Shown in pieces: positions 26,974 to 34,563 of a stretch of 64,000 nt of DNA. The stretch comes from Shewanella canadensis (lineage in GTDB: Bacteria > Pseudomonadota > Gammaproteobacteria > Enterobacterales > Shewanellaceae): the NCBI RefSeq assembly GCF_003966225.1, contig NZ_RXNU01000003.1, positions 473,007 through 537,006 of the forward strand, given 5' to 3'. The translations under genes were made by a program, and so were the position numbers. Under the pieces are notes generated by a model, which did not search any database, was not told the DNA's origin, and was given only the letters and a program-made list of their open reading frames with translations. Position 1 is the first letter of the stretch; every line of letters starts with the position of its first letter.

Positions 26974-28230
26974 TTAGAACTTCTTGTTAATGCCCAGACT
27001 GACAATGTGCACGTGGGCCTCACTCTCCCCAATAACCTGCTGACTGAATGGCATACTGGCTACAGGATCGAAGCCGTCTATGGCCTGATTCACCTCTATG
27101 TCACCGAAATCAAGGTATTGATAGCCGATGTTGAATTCGGTGCTGTCATTCAGTGCCCAGTCAACCCCTGCTGAGTAGGCGATAGTTCGATCTAAGGGGG
27201 GATCTATCTTATGGTTGCTCTTAGAGACCGCCGACTCGTCGTAGTTGACTCCCATCTTAAGGACCAGTGTCGGTGAAACCTTGTAGGCAAGGCCTACAGC
27301 GCCGCCCCAGGCATCCTTCCAATCGCGCGGAACTATGACTGTCGGGCCGTCCCGATGAACGATTCGGCTCTCCTTCATCTCAGACCAGTTGGCCCATTCG
27401 ATATCGGCCAGCAGGGTTAGATTTGGGGTCAGTTGCTGATCCAGACTCAGGGTGACCAGATCCGCGAGGTTGAACTCTTGTGAGGCCTGATACTCGGTGC
27501 TTCCCATCTTGGTTTCGATGACGGCCGGACCAGTGACCTCATGATCGACTCCGGCGACATAGCGCAGACCGATCCTTGTATCTGCGCCTGGTCGATACAT
27601 GGCACCCAAAGTCCAGGCGAGCTTAGTGTCATCCAGGTCCAGGTTTTCTGAAGCCTGGGGGAAGGGGGCGAGATCTAGCTCCCAGCTCATGTAACTGACT
27701 CCGGCACTGGCACCCACCGACCATTGCGGGCTTATTTGGTAACCTACAGCTATCTGGGCTACCGCTATCAAGACTTCTATGGACTCGATGAAATTGGAGC
27801 CTACCCAGTTTTCACCTGCATCGGTGGCCCCTCCTGCCGGTGAGGTCAGTGCGAAGCCGATACCCCAGTCTTCAGCCAGTGGTTGACCGTAAAAGAATGA
27901 CCCTCCGCCGGTGAGACCGACACCGTAGTCAGTATTTTTACGGCGGTTGTCGAAATCATCATTGCTTCCGCTGGAACCTTGGTCGTAAAAATGAAATGAA
28001 TCCTCAATCAATAACAAATTACCCTGTATCTCTGGATGGGAGAGATAAGCCAGACCAGCGGGGTTGTTGAAGGCGGCTGATGCACCAATATCTGCTGTCT
28101 GGCCAGCTCCTGCAGTTGCCAGATAAGCGGTGGTGGTCTGCTCTCGCAGGATACCACTGGCCGATGCGGTGGTCGTAATTCCCGCTGCCGCAAGTGCTAG
28201 CAGAGACAAATAGTTGTAACGATCTATCAT
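26974..28230 (-). CDS. FadL/OmpP1-type outer-membrane transport protein
   Basis: A 418-residue barrel protein with a signal peptide (residues 1-24, ending TASAS). The mature N-terminus carries an ADIGASAAFNNPAGLAYL segment, the family's hatch signature with the NPAG motif, and the protein ends in the aromatic strand HIVSLGINKKF. FadL-type channels let hydrophobic substrates such as fatty acids and aromatic compounds diffuse laterally through the outer membrane. It is transcribed away from the reductive dehalogenase gene, and a role in uptake of organohalides is attractive but unproven. Confidence 0.92.
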   Translation of the reverse strand: MIDRYNYLSLLALAAAGITTTASASGILREQTTTAYLATAGAGQTADIGASAAFNNPAGLAYLSHPEIQGNLLLIEDSFHFYDQGSSGSNDDFDNRRKNTDYGVGLTGGGSFFYGQPLAEDWGIGFALTSPAGGATDAGENWVGSNFIESIEVLIAVAQIAVGYQISPQWSVGASAGVSYMSWELDLAPFPQASENLDLDDTKLAWTLGAMYRPGADTRIGLRYVAGVDHEVTGPAVIETKMGSTEYQASQEFNLADLVTLSLDQQLTPNLTLLADIEWANWSEMKESRIVHRDGPTVIVPRDWKDAWGGAVGLAYKVSPTLVLKMGVNYDESAVSKSNHKIDPPLDRTIAYSAGVDWALNDSTEFNIGYQYLDFGDIEVNQAIDGFDPVASMPFSQQVIGESEAHVHIVSLGINKKF

Positions 28231-28929
28231 AGTATCAATCCTTGTAAATTATTTCGAAATACAGTGTGCTTTTATTGTTGGAAATATTTATTAGTGAAAC
28301 TCTGGCAAATATATACTTATTTGTTTAAATACATGATTTGTTTTGTTTGCTTATTGTGACTCGTGGCTAATAAATATTTTTCTTTTGAACTGAACGTTTT
28401 TCTATATGAAATAAAGAATTTCAATTCTGATAATTAACGGCGGTAGAACACAAGGAGTGATTGCTTATTATTCTTTCCTGACATTTTTGCAGCATATTTT
28501 ATCATTCTATTTGGTTTCTAGTCCGTTTGACCTTGAGTGAGAGGTGGTTGAGACTCAGGGAAGACTGCGTGAGGGCACGTATTGACGAGAACTGCTACCT
28601 GGCCTGCAAAGCGGTGATCTGACTTGGCTTTTTATCGCAATCTAAGCGGACTGGGAAAACCAGCAATAGCAAGTGATAGGGGCCTTTTTAATTGTTTAAT
28701 TATCAAAAGTGAAATTGTGAGTTGTTATTTATTGTCTATTTGAGATTTTCTGGTTGATATATTATTGGCTTCGAGTTTTCGATGATTTTGGTAATTGCAT
28801 CTAATTACATATTGAATGGTTACTTATTGAATAGTTACCTGATTTTTAGTGTCTATTATATTTTTTTGGTGCTTGGGATGTGACAATAAAAATATTGTCT
28901 TGAGTGCTTTGATTGTGAGGTGATAATTT
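28231..28929. promoter_or_regulatory. 699-bp divergent control region between the FadL-type gene and rdhA
   Basis: A very AT-rich region with no gene. Nearest the porin gene is AGAATT-N2-AATTCT (28415-28428), a possible operator. Around 28530-28690 the sequence is locally more GC-rich and offers several stems, such as CCTTGAGT against ACTCAGGG, and ends in CCTTTTTA, which looks like a structured leader or small RNA. The rdhA start has GAGGTGA as ribosome site. No clear FNR or CRP palindrome was found, only half sites. Confidence 0.4.
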
Positions 28930-30507
28930 ATGACGAATAGTAAAATAGTGGCTGATGATAATGCCAATGTGCATTCAGAAGGGCTACTGGATAATCCTGA
29001 GCGGCGAAAACTTTTTAAACGTGCAGCAATAGGCGGCGGTGTGGTACTTGCCTCAGGTTTGGGGGCATTCGGTGTTGGTAGGGCATCTATCGAGGGAAAG
29101 ATCGACAAAAGCTGGCCGGATCTTGCCGATGATTTCAAACCATTTCCTCAACGTGACACTATGTGGTCCTATGCCGGTAGTCCACATTTGATGATGCGCC
29201 ACCCTGAGCGAAATGAGCAGTTTGGTCGACTAGTTAAAAACGACTCGCGTTACAATTTTCAGCTTCAGGTACCCAGATATGAACATAAGGGCTGGGATAA
29301 CTCCCGCCCCGGCTTCACCCAGCTGGATACAGCGCTGCAGCATGCCGGATGGTGTCCGCCTCACAAGTGGGATCTTCGCCTCGGTGCCATGGGAATACCG
29401 GATACCCAGTGGTTCTCATGGGACCAATCCGGCGTCGACCACGAGCAGTACCAGTTTGGAACCAAGCTGGAGGCATCAAACGCAATTCGCAGTGCCGCTC
29501 GCCTGTTTGGCGCAGTGCGCTGTGGCATAGCCAAGCGTGACAAACGCTGGGACTACGACCCTATCTACAATGCCGGTGCGACTGTGGAGATGATGGAAGG
29601 TGCGGAGCGGATGGGCGTCAGCAAAATCACCGATCCTCAGGAGATGGCCAAGGCGATGCAGGGGATGATGGAGCATTTCAAGCCAGAGGATCGTGAACTG
29701 AGCTGGGAGAAGGACTTTCCCTTCGAGCCCAAGACTGTGATCGTGATGGCGGTCCCCATGGACTACGACAATATGGCTACGGCACCGTCCCGCACCTGCG
29801 CAGGAACCGTAGGTGATGGCTACACCAAGATGGCCACGCTGGCATCCCAGATGGCCCAATTCATTCAAGGTCTCGGCTACCATGCCGTTGCCAGTGGCAA
29901 CGATTTGGGTAATTCCGTTGCCTATGGCATCGCAGCCGGCTTGGGGGAAGGTGCCCGAAATGCTCAGCTGATCGTACCCGGATATGGCCCTCGTATTCGT
30001 CTGTGTAAGGTCTACACAGATTTTGATTTTGTCGAGCATGACAAGGCCCGTAGTTGGGGGATCACCGAGTTCTGTAAGACCTGTAAGAAGTGTGCAGATG
30101 CCTGTCCGAGTAAGGCGTTGGATACCCGTGAGGATACCAATTACACCTTCGGTGGTGAACATGCCGAACAGCCTGGTTATACCTGGAATAACCACGAGGG
30201 GATCAAGAAGTTCCACAGTGATTCGAAACGATGTTTCGATTACTGGCTTGAGAGTGATACCGACTGCGGTGCCTGTATTGCATCTTGTACCTTTAATGAA
30301 CCTGATTATTGGCATCATTGGATGATTGTCGCTGCTAACCCATTCGTGCCCAGTGCTTTGCATGGTGCCATGTCAGAGATGCACCCGGCATTTGGTTATG
30401 GTTCGACTGAAAACCCTGCCAAGGTCGCTAAGTTCTGGAATACCGGTGAGGGGATGCGCGTTAACCCAACTAACCGTAATGTATTTGGCGCCGTAGGCCG
30501 TTCATAA
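28930..30507 (+). CDS. rdhA: Reductive dehalogenase catalytic subunit
   Basis: A 525-residue corrinoid iron-sulfur enzyme that removes halogen from organic compounds using them as electron acceptor. The twin-arginine signal is at residues 25-30 (RRKLFK) followed by a hydrophobic stretch ending near 54, so it is exported folded by Tat. Two 4Fe-4S binding sites are visible: Cys382, 385, 388, 392 (CKTCKKCADACP) and Cys435, 446, 449, 453 (C-x10-CGACIASC). The second site has the spacing special to RdhA proteins. The gene is followed at 10 bp by rdhB. The substrate cannot be told; a Shewanella sediminis enzyme of this family acts on tetrachloroethene. Codon and base composition look more GC-rich than the flanking gaps. 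Confidence 0.95.
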   Translation: MTNSKIVADDNANVHSEGLLDNPERRKLFKRAAIGGGVVLASGLGAFGVGRASIEGKIDKSWPDLADDFKPFPQRDTMWSYAGSPHLMMRHPERNEQFGRLVKNDSRYNFQLQVPRYEHKGWDNSRPGFTQLDTALQHAGWCPPHKWDLRLGAMGIPDTQWFSWDQSGVDHEQYQFGTKLEASNAIRSAARLFGAVRCGIAKRDKRWDYDPIYNAGATVEMMEGAERMGVSKITDPQEMAKAMQGMMEHFKPEDRELSWEKDFPFEPKTVIVMAVPMDYDNMATAPSRTCAGTVGDGYTKMATLASQMAQFIQGLGYHAVASGNDLGNSVAYGIAAGLGEGARNAQLIVPGYGPRIRLCKVYTDFDFVEHDKARSWGITEFCKTCKKCADACPSKALDTREDTNYTFGGEHAEQPGYTWNNHEGIKKFHSDSKRCFDYWLESDTDCGACIASCTFNEPDYWHHWMIVAANPFVPSALHGAMSEMHPAFGYGSTENPAKVAKFWNTGEGMRVNPTNRNVFGAVGRS

Positions 30508-30517
30508 GGAGTAGGAA

Positions 30518-30796
30518 ATGGAATTATTAGAATTTTTTATCATGGGTATTTTGTTCACCCTCGGGGTGCAGGCGTTTGCCTATCTCTCTATTAAGGTCAA
30601 GATGCCCTGGTACGCTTGGGCGGGTCTCATTACCGGTGGACTGACTCTTCTGTTTGGCATCGGCTGGGCCGGAAGTTCATTTATCGAGAACGTGCCTCAG
30701 TCCGGCTCTCTCGGTTTGACCGTATTTTGTCTGCCAGGCTTGTTATTGATGGCATTCATAATCCGTAAGTATCTGCCAAAGGGCACTCGTCTGTGA
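30518..30796 (+). CDS. rdhB: Reductive dehalogenase membrane anchor
   Basis: A 92-residue hydrophobic protein with three membrane helices, about residues 5-26, 33-54 and 66-86, with an exposed SSFIENVPQSG loop after the second. RdhB subunits anchor the exported catalytic subunit to the outer face of the cytoplasmic membrane. Identity is given mainly by size, topology and position 10 bp after rdhA with an AAGGAG ribosome site, since RdhB sequences diverge strongly. Confidence 0.88.
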   Translation: MELLEFFIMGILFTLGVQAFAYLSIKVKMPWYAWAGLITGGLTLLFGIGWAGSSFIENVPQSGSLGLTVFCLPGLLLMAFIIRKYLPKGTRL

Positions 30797-30947
30797 ACAC
30801 CTAAACCCTGAATGTTTGGCTTGTGTCGACATCTCTGTCGGCGCTGGCCTGTAGGCGAGGTCGTAATGGCCAATGGTGTTTGAAGGGGGGAGTCGAGTCG
30901 ATGACTTATTATTCCACTCAGTATTAAAGTGCTGGAGTTTTACCTAT

Positions 30948-31592
30948 ATGAAATACGGAACAGAGATTTACAAAGAGTGTAACCATTGTGGTGGTAGCCT
31001 CACTCTCCGGCCATTACTCGAAGTAAATGCGCGATGTGCAACACTGTGGAGTGATGGTTATGTCGATAGCCCTATGGTGCCGGAGCAGCCATTGCTCGTT
31101 AAGTGTGGACACTGCAAAGCCGAAGTCTGGTTACCCGAGTTGAAAGTATCTGCGTTTGAGTATGCTGACAATGCGCTTGAATACCTGACTTTGGATGAAG
31201 ATGGACTGTGGATCCTGCTCGAGGAGTATAGGAAGCAACCCTCTGAGCATCAGTTGTATATTCGGCTGAAATTGTGGCAGCTGGCTAACCATAAGTATCG
31301 CCGTGAAAAGACTATTCCGGTTCAGTGGAGCAGTCGGGAACGAAGTAATATGAAAGACCTGCTATTGATACTGGATATGAATTCTGTGCAGGAACGATTA
31401 TTGGCTGCGGAGTTGTTAAGGCAGCTTGGTGACTTCGAGGGTGCTGAGGGGCCACTGCAGGCACCACTTGAAGGGAATGCTTTTGAGGTGTCAAAGCAGC
31501 TTTTACAGCGCATTAAGCATAAACAGCAACAGGTGTTCAAGTGCTATCAGCAAGCATCGACTAATGAGCTAAAAACAAGTTACTGCGGTTAA
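30948..31592 (+). CDS. Zinc-ribbon protein of unknown function in the rdh locus
   Basis: A 214-residue soluble protein, not recognised. Cys11-x2-Cys14 and Cys53-x2-Cys56 (ECNHCGG and KCGHCKA) make a probable zinc ribbon. The remainder is helical and could be a tetratricopeptide-like region (residues 75-200). The ATG at 30948 starts in front of the ribbon; a start at 30873 would add 25 residues without clear homology. It lies 151 bp after rdhB and 63 bp before a LuxR-type regulator. A part in maturation or regulation of the dehalogenase is possible from context only. Confidence 0.7.
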   Translation: MKYGTEIYKECNHCGGSLTLRPLLEVNARCATLWSDGYVDSPMVPEQPLLVKCGHCKAEVWLPELKVSAFEYADNALEYLTLDEDGLWILLEEYRKQPSEHQLYIRLKLWQLANHKYRREKTIPVQWSSRERSNMKDLLLILDMNSVQERLLAAELLRQLGDFEGAEGPLQAPLEGNAFEVSKQLLQRIKHKQQQVFKCYQQASTNELKTSYCG

Positions 31593-31655
31593 GCTGCTGT
31601 TATCTGTGGGCAGGGATGCAAATGTTATTGAGACAAATTTACGAGGGTATAACTC

Positions 31656-32378
31656 ATGAGTCAGGTTCCGTTATCCGCTACGCTGAGATCCTTATTGCAA
31701 CAAGGATGTAAAGATCTTCAGGTAGAGGATATCTGCTATTGCTATGATATTCAGACGCCCTCAGATTGGGGGCGGAGAATGGACAGCCACAGACATCTGA
31801 TCCGCAACTTCACTAAACGTCGAAAGTTATTTGCAAGCTCGGCGAAGGGGCTAAGCTTGTGGCGGCAAAAGGTATTGTTTTTAAAGAATATGGAGGAGGT
31901 CGTTGGCCAGCTCTACTGCCATGCAGTTTGTGTGTGGTCCAATAGGACACTGCCTCGTGGAATGAAGCGATATCTGGATAGCCAACAGATAGAAGGCATA
32001 GTGACAGTTTCAATTTCATGTCCCGTCTCACCTCAGCTGACAGGTCGGTTTAACCTCATAATGCGGCAAACAGAACAGGTTAACGATCTGCTGGACAGGA
32101 TTGACGAGGTAGAAGTCTACTTGACTCGTCTGCAAACCAAAATTGCACTTCATCATGGAACTGAGATCAACCCCTTAGTTGATTACAACATTATCAGCCC
32201 AATTTCAGCATTAATCCTGACCCATCTTGCCAATGGAGCAGATAGGGAAGAGATATCATCACAGCTAAATCTGACTCTGCGGGGAATTGATTATCACCTC
32301 TCAGTGCTCAAGCAGACCCTGAATGCGCGTAATATTGCTCAACTGGTTCATGAAGCCGGTAAGCTTAGCTTAATATGA
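31656..32378 (+). CDS. LuxR-type regulator beside rdhAB
   Basis: A 240-residue protein whose last 60 residues are a LuxR/GerE helix-turn-helix: ISALILTHLANGADREEIS, then LTLRGIDYHLSVLKQTL and a final helix. The N-terminal 175 residues do not match a receiver domain (no aspartate phosphorylation site) and may be a ligand-binding domain with the autoinducer-binding topology, though the usual conserved residues are not obvious. It follows the zinc-ribbon gene on the same strand, so it is a good candidate to control the dehalogenase operon, alongside the LysR protein. Confidence 0.8.
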   Translation: MSQVPLSATLRSLLQQGCKDLQVEDICYCYDIQTPSDWGRRMDSHRHLIRNFTKRRKLFASSAKGLSLWRQKVLFLKNMEEVVGQLYCHAVCVWSNRTLPRGMKRYLDSQQIEGIVTVSISCPVSPQLTGRFNLIMRQTEQVNDLLDRIDEVEVYLTRLQTKIALHHGTEINPLVDYNIISPISALILTHLANGADREEISSQLNLTLRGIDYHLSVLKQTLNARNIAQLVHEAGKLSLI

Positions 32379-32588
32379 GCATTCGGTGAATGTGACCACT
32401 GAAGGATTACCGTATTGGCTATAGTTCAACGAAGAAAGCGCTCTAGCAACGGCTGAGCTGACTGCGGGTTTGTCGCGAGCATGCTGGACAACTTTCCGGC
32501 GACTTCACAAGTATCTTTAAATTGAGTCTCCTTAGGCTACACTTCAAAGCACTTATCAATAATCTTACGCTATATATAGGATGACATT

Positions 32589-33023
32589 ATGAGTGCGAAA
32601 CCAAGTTTTCAAGGTCGCTGTTTTTGTGGAGCGGTTCAATTTACAGTTACGGGTACACCAAATGGGATGGGCTATTGTCACTGTGAATCTTGCCGAAAAT
32701 GGTCAGCAGGACCTGTAAATGCATTTACCTTGTGGGATCCAGAGGCCATTAACATTACAGCCGGTGCCGATAAAATTTCCAGCTTTAATAAGACTCCCGG
32801 TAGTACACGTAAATGGTGTCGTGAATGTGGCGGTCACATTATGACTGAACACCCGACAATGAATTTAATTGATGTATTTGCGGCAAGTATTCCATCACTT
32901 AAGTTTGAGCCGGGTATTCATGTTCATTATCAAGAAAGTGTTTTACCTATTAAAGATGGTTTACCGAAAATGAAAGATATGCCGAGTGAAGCCGGTGGTT
33001 CAGGCGAAACAATGCCTGAATGA
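32589..33023 (+). CDS. GFA-domain (glutathione-dependent formaldehyde-activating type) protein
   Basis: A 144-residue protein of the GFA/CENP-V fold. Zinc ligands are visible as CFCGAVQF, CHCESCRKW and WCRECGGHI. Family members bind zinc and some bind glutathione; most have unknown substrates and the formaldehyde role holds for only a few. It has its own 210-bp upstream gap and ends 166 bp before the second tRNA-Ser, so it is the last gene of the accessory block. Confidence 0.9.
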   Translation: MSAKPSFQGRCFCGAVQFTVTGTPNGMGYCHCESCRKWSAGPVNAFTLWDPEAINITAGADKISSFNKTPGSTRKWCRECGGHIMTEHPTMNLIDVFAASIPSLKFEPGIHVHYQESVLPIKDGLPKMKDMPSEAGGSGETMPE

Positions 33024-33189
33024 TTACCACTCTAGTGTTGGAGGTTATGTTATGAAGGACAATAACAATCCAAACTGTGTCTCTTCGGACAAGAGTGCAC
33101 CAACTTGATGATCAAATGAGCATTCAATTGGAGGGTGGCAAGATAGGTATTTACACATAAGGGGCTGGGCGCTATTATATCGCTCGTTC

Positions 33190-33280
33190 GGAGAGATGGC
33201 AGAGTGGTCGAATGCACCGGTCTTGAAAACCGGCACGGGTTTATAGCCCGTCTAGGGTTCAAATCCCTATCTCTCCGCCA
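33190..33280 (+). tRNA. tRNA-Ser(UGA), copy 2
   Basis: Identical to the 91-nt gene at 25469, with encoded CCA and anticodon UGA. The short flank CGTTC before it is shared too; further upstream the two differ. TATTAT lies just upstream as a possible -10 box. It closes the 7.7-kb block that begins with copy 1. Confidence 0.97.
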
Positions 33281-33288
33281 CATTTAGA

Positions 33289-33320
33289 AAAAAGGCTACT
33301 CGAAAGAGTAGCCTTTTTTC
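33289..33320 (+). terminator. Terminator of tRNA-Ser copy 2
   Basis: AAAGGCTACTC-GAAA-GAGTAGCCTTT, an 11-bp perfect stem plus T-run. Its stem differs from that after copy 1 but the GAAA loop is the same. Confidence 0.92.
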
Positions 33321-33340
33321 GTTTAAAAGAATGAAGGAAT

Positions 33341-33385
33341 TGAACCCCAAGGTTCCTATTGTTTAAAGATAGCTATCCCTTCGCC
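33341..33385 (+). pseudogene. Altered tRNA-Ser 3'-end copy, third
   Basis: TGAACCCC-AAGGTTC, then the same substituted core CTATTGTTTAAAGATAG as at 25617, then CTATCCCTTCGCC from the acceptor end. Confidence 0.75.
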
Positions 33386-33410
33386 CCGCTCTTTCATCGA
33401 GAGTCAGATG

Positions 33411-33440
33411 AAGCCCTAGCAGAAATGCTGGGGCTTTTCG
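33411..33440 (+). terminator. Terminator of the third altered Ser copy
   Basis: AAGCCCTAGC-AGAAAT-GCTGGGGCTT followed by T. It is nearly the terminator that follows the real tRNA-Ser copy 1, which ties the two loci together. Confidence 0.85.
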
Positions 33441-33464
33441 TTTTTAAAGGATATAGATGAGGAG

Positions 33465-33511
33465 TTGACCCCCCAGGGTTCCTATTGTTTAAAGATCGCT
33501 ATCTTTGTGCC
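33465..33511 (+). pseudogene. Altered tRNA-Ser 3'-end copy, fourth
   Basis: TTGACCCCCCAGGGTTC, substituted core CTATTGTTTAAAGATCG, then CTATCTTTGTGCC. It is the most decayed at the acceptor end, and no full terminator hairpin follows. Confidence 0.7.
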
Positions 33512-33872
33512 TCGATTTCTGAACGAGAGTCAGGCTAAGGGCTACACTTCCTTATTATAAATTTGAACTAGTCAATTAGTATAAGTCTGGTTGGGCATGA
33601 TTAAGTCTTGAGCTATGATTTAGCTAGATAATTCAGAATATGATAGGTAGGTGGAAAATCATACACTCCAACAGGATAAGGATTAGTTGCTATGGTCCTT
33701 CTTCTTTGACTGTTATCTGTCAATAGTTTTTTTCAATAGTTTTCTTAAAATTCATTATGTTACATTCTCATAAATACCGCTTTCCTATTGGTCTCGAATG
33801 GGCTAGATTACGAGTAAATAAGATTGTGAATCTAGATTGGTTCATCGCTCTACTTTCTAAGGTAAATATCAG
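33512..33872 (+). promoter_or_regulatory. Upstream region of uvrY
   Basis: A 361-bp AT-rich gap with no gene visible. It must hold the uvrY promoter; I could not settle on one. AAGGTAA at about 33858 is the ribosome site that supports the TTG start of uvrY. Confidence 0.4.
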
Positions 33873-34517
33873 TTGATTTCAGTATATTTGGTCGATGATC
33901 ATGAATTAGTTCGAACGGGGATCCGTCGTATCCTTGAAGATGAACGTGGAATAAAAGTGATTGGTGAAGCTGGTGATGGTGAAACCGCTGTCCAGTGGAG
34001 CCGAAGTAACGAAGCCGATGTTATTTTGATGGACATGAATATGCCCGGTATTGGCGGTCTGGAAGCCACTCGCAAAATACTTCGTTATCAACCTCATGCT
34101 AAAATTATTGTGTTGACTATCTATACTGAAGATCCGTTTCCGACAAAAGTGATGCAAGCTGGAGCATCTGGCTACCTTACAAAGGGGGCGACGCCTCCGG
34201 AAGTGCTTCAAGCTATCCGACAAGTCGCTCATGGGCAAAGGTATCTTTCGCCTGAGATTGCGCAACAGATGGCGTTAAGCCAGTTTAATCAATCGGAAGA
34301 GAACCCATTTAAAACACTTTCGGAGCGAGAGTTGCAGATCATGATGATGATCACTAACGGCGAGAAGGTCAATGATATCTCCGAGCAGCTTAACTTAAGT
34401 CCAAAAACAGTGAATAGCTACCGATATAGGTTGTTTGCAAAACTTGGTATAAGTGGGGATGTAGAACTGACTAGACTGGCCATTCGTTATAAAATGTTGG
34501 ATACAGGTCAGTTTTAA
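33873..34517 (+). CDS. uvrY: Response regulator UvrY (GacA/VarA family)
   Basis: A 214-residue two-component regulator. Receiver domain at residues 1-120 with acidic pocket Asp8-Asp9, phosphorylation site Asp54 in ILMDMNMPG and the conserved Lys near 105; LuxR-type DNA-binding domain at about 145-208 (LSERELQIMMMITNGEKVNDIS). In related species the sensor BarA phosphorylates UvrY, which turns on small RNAs that sequester CsrA and so switch carbon flow and virulence traits. Translation starts at TTG 33873. uvrC follows 46 bp later, the universal gammaproteobacterial pairing. Confidence 0.96.
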   Translation: MISVYLVDDHELVRTGIRRILEDERGIKVIGEAGDGETAVQWSRSNEADVILMDMNMPGIGGLEATRKILRYQPHAKIIVLTIYTEDPFPTKVMQAGASGYLTKGATPPEVLQAIRQVAHGQRYLSPEIAQQMALSQFNQSEENPFKTLSERELQIMMMITNGEKVNDISEQLNLSPKTVNSYRYRLFAKLGISGDVELTRLAIRYKMLDTGQF

Positions 34518-34563
34518 CCGACACTCTATTTGAGTACCATGTTTAATACTCTGTTTGAATACT

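Noticed and set aside
28530..28690. Cobalamin riboswitch as a firm annotation
   Set aside because: The B12-box consensus and the conserved core strings could not be matched; only loose likeness remains.
28231..28929. FNR or CRP operator in front of rdhA
   Set aside because: Only half sites such as TTGAT and TGTGA were seen, without the second arm at proper spacing.
29476..30363. A 295-codon open frame on the minus strand opposite rdhA
   Set aside because: It is a shadow of the GC-richer rdhA coding strand; rdhA has clear motifs and the opposite frame has none.
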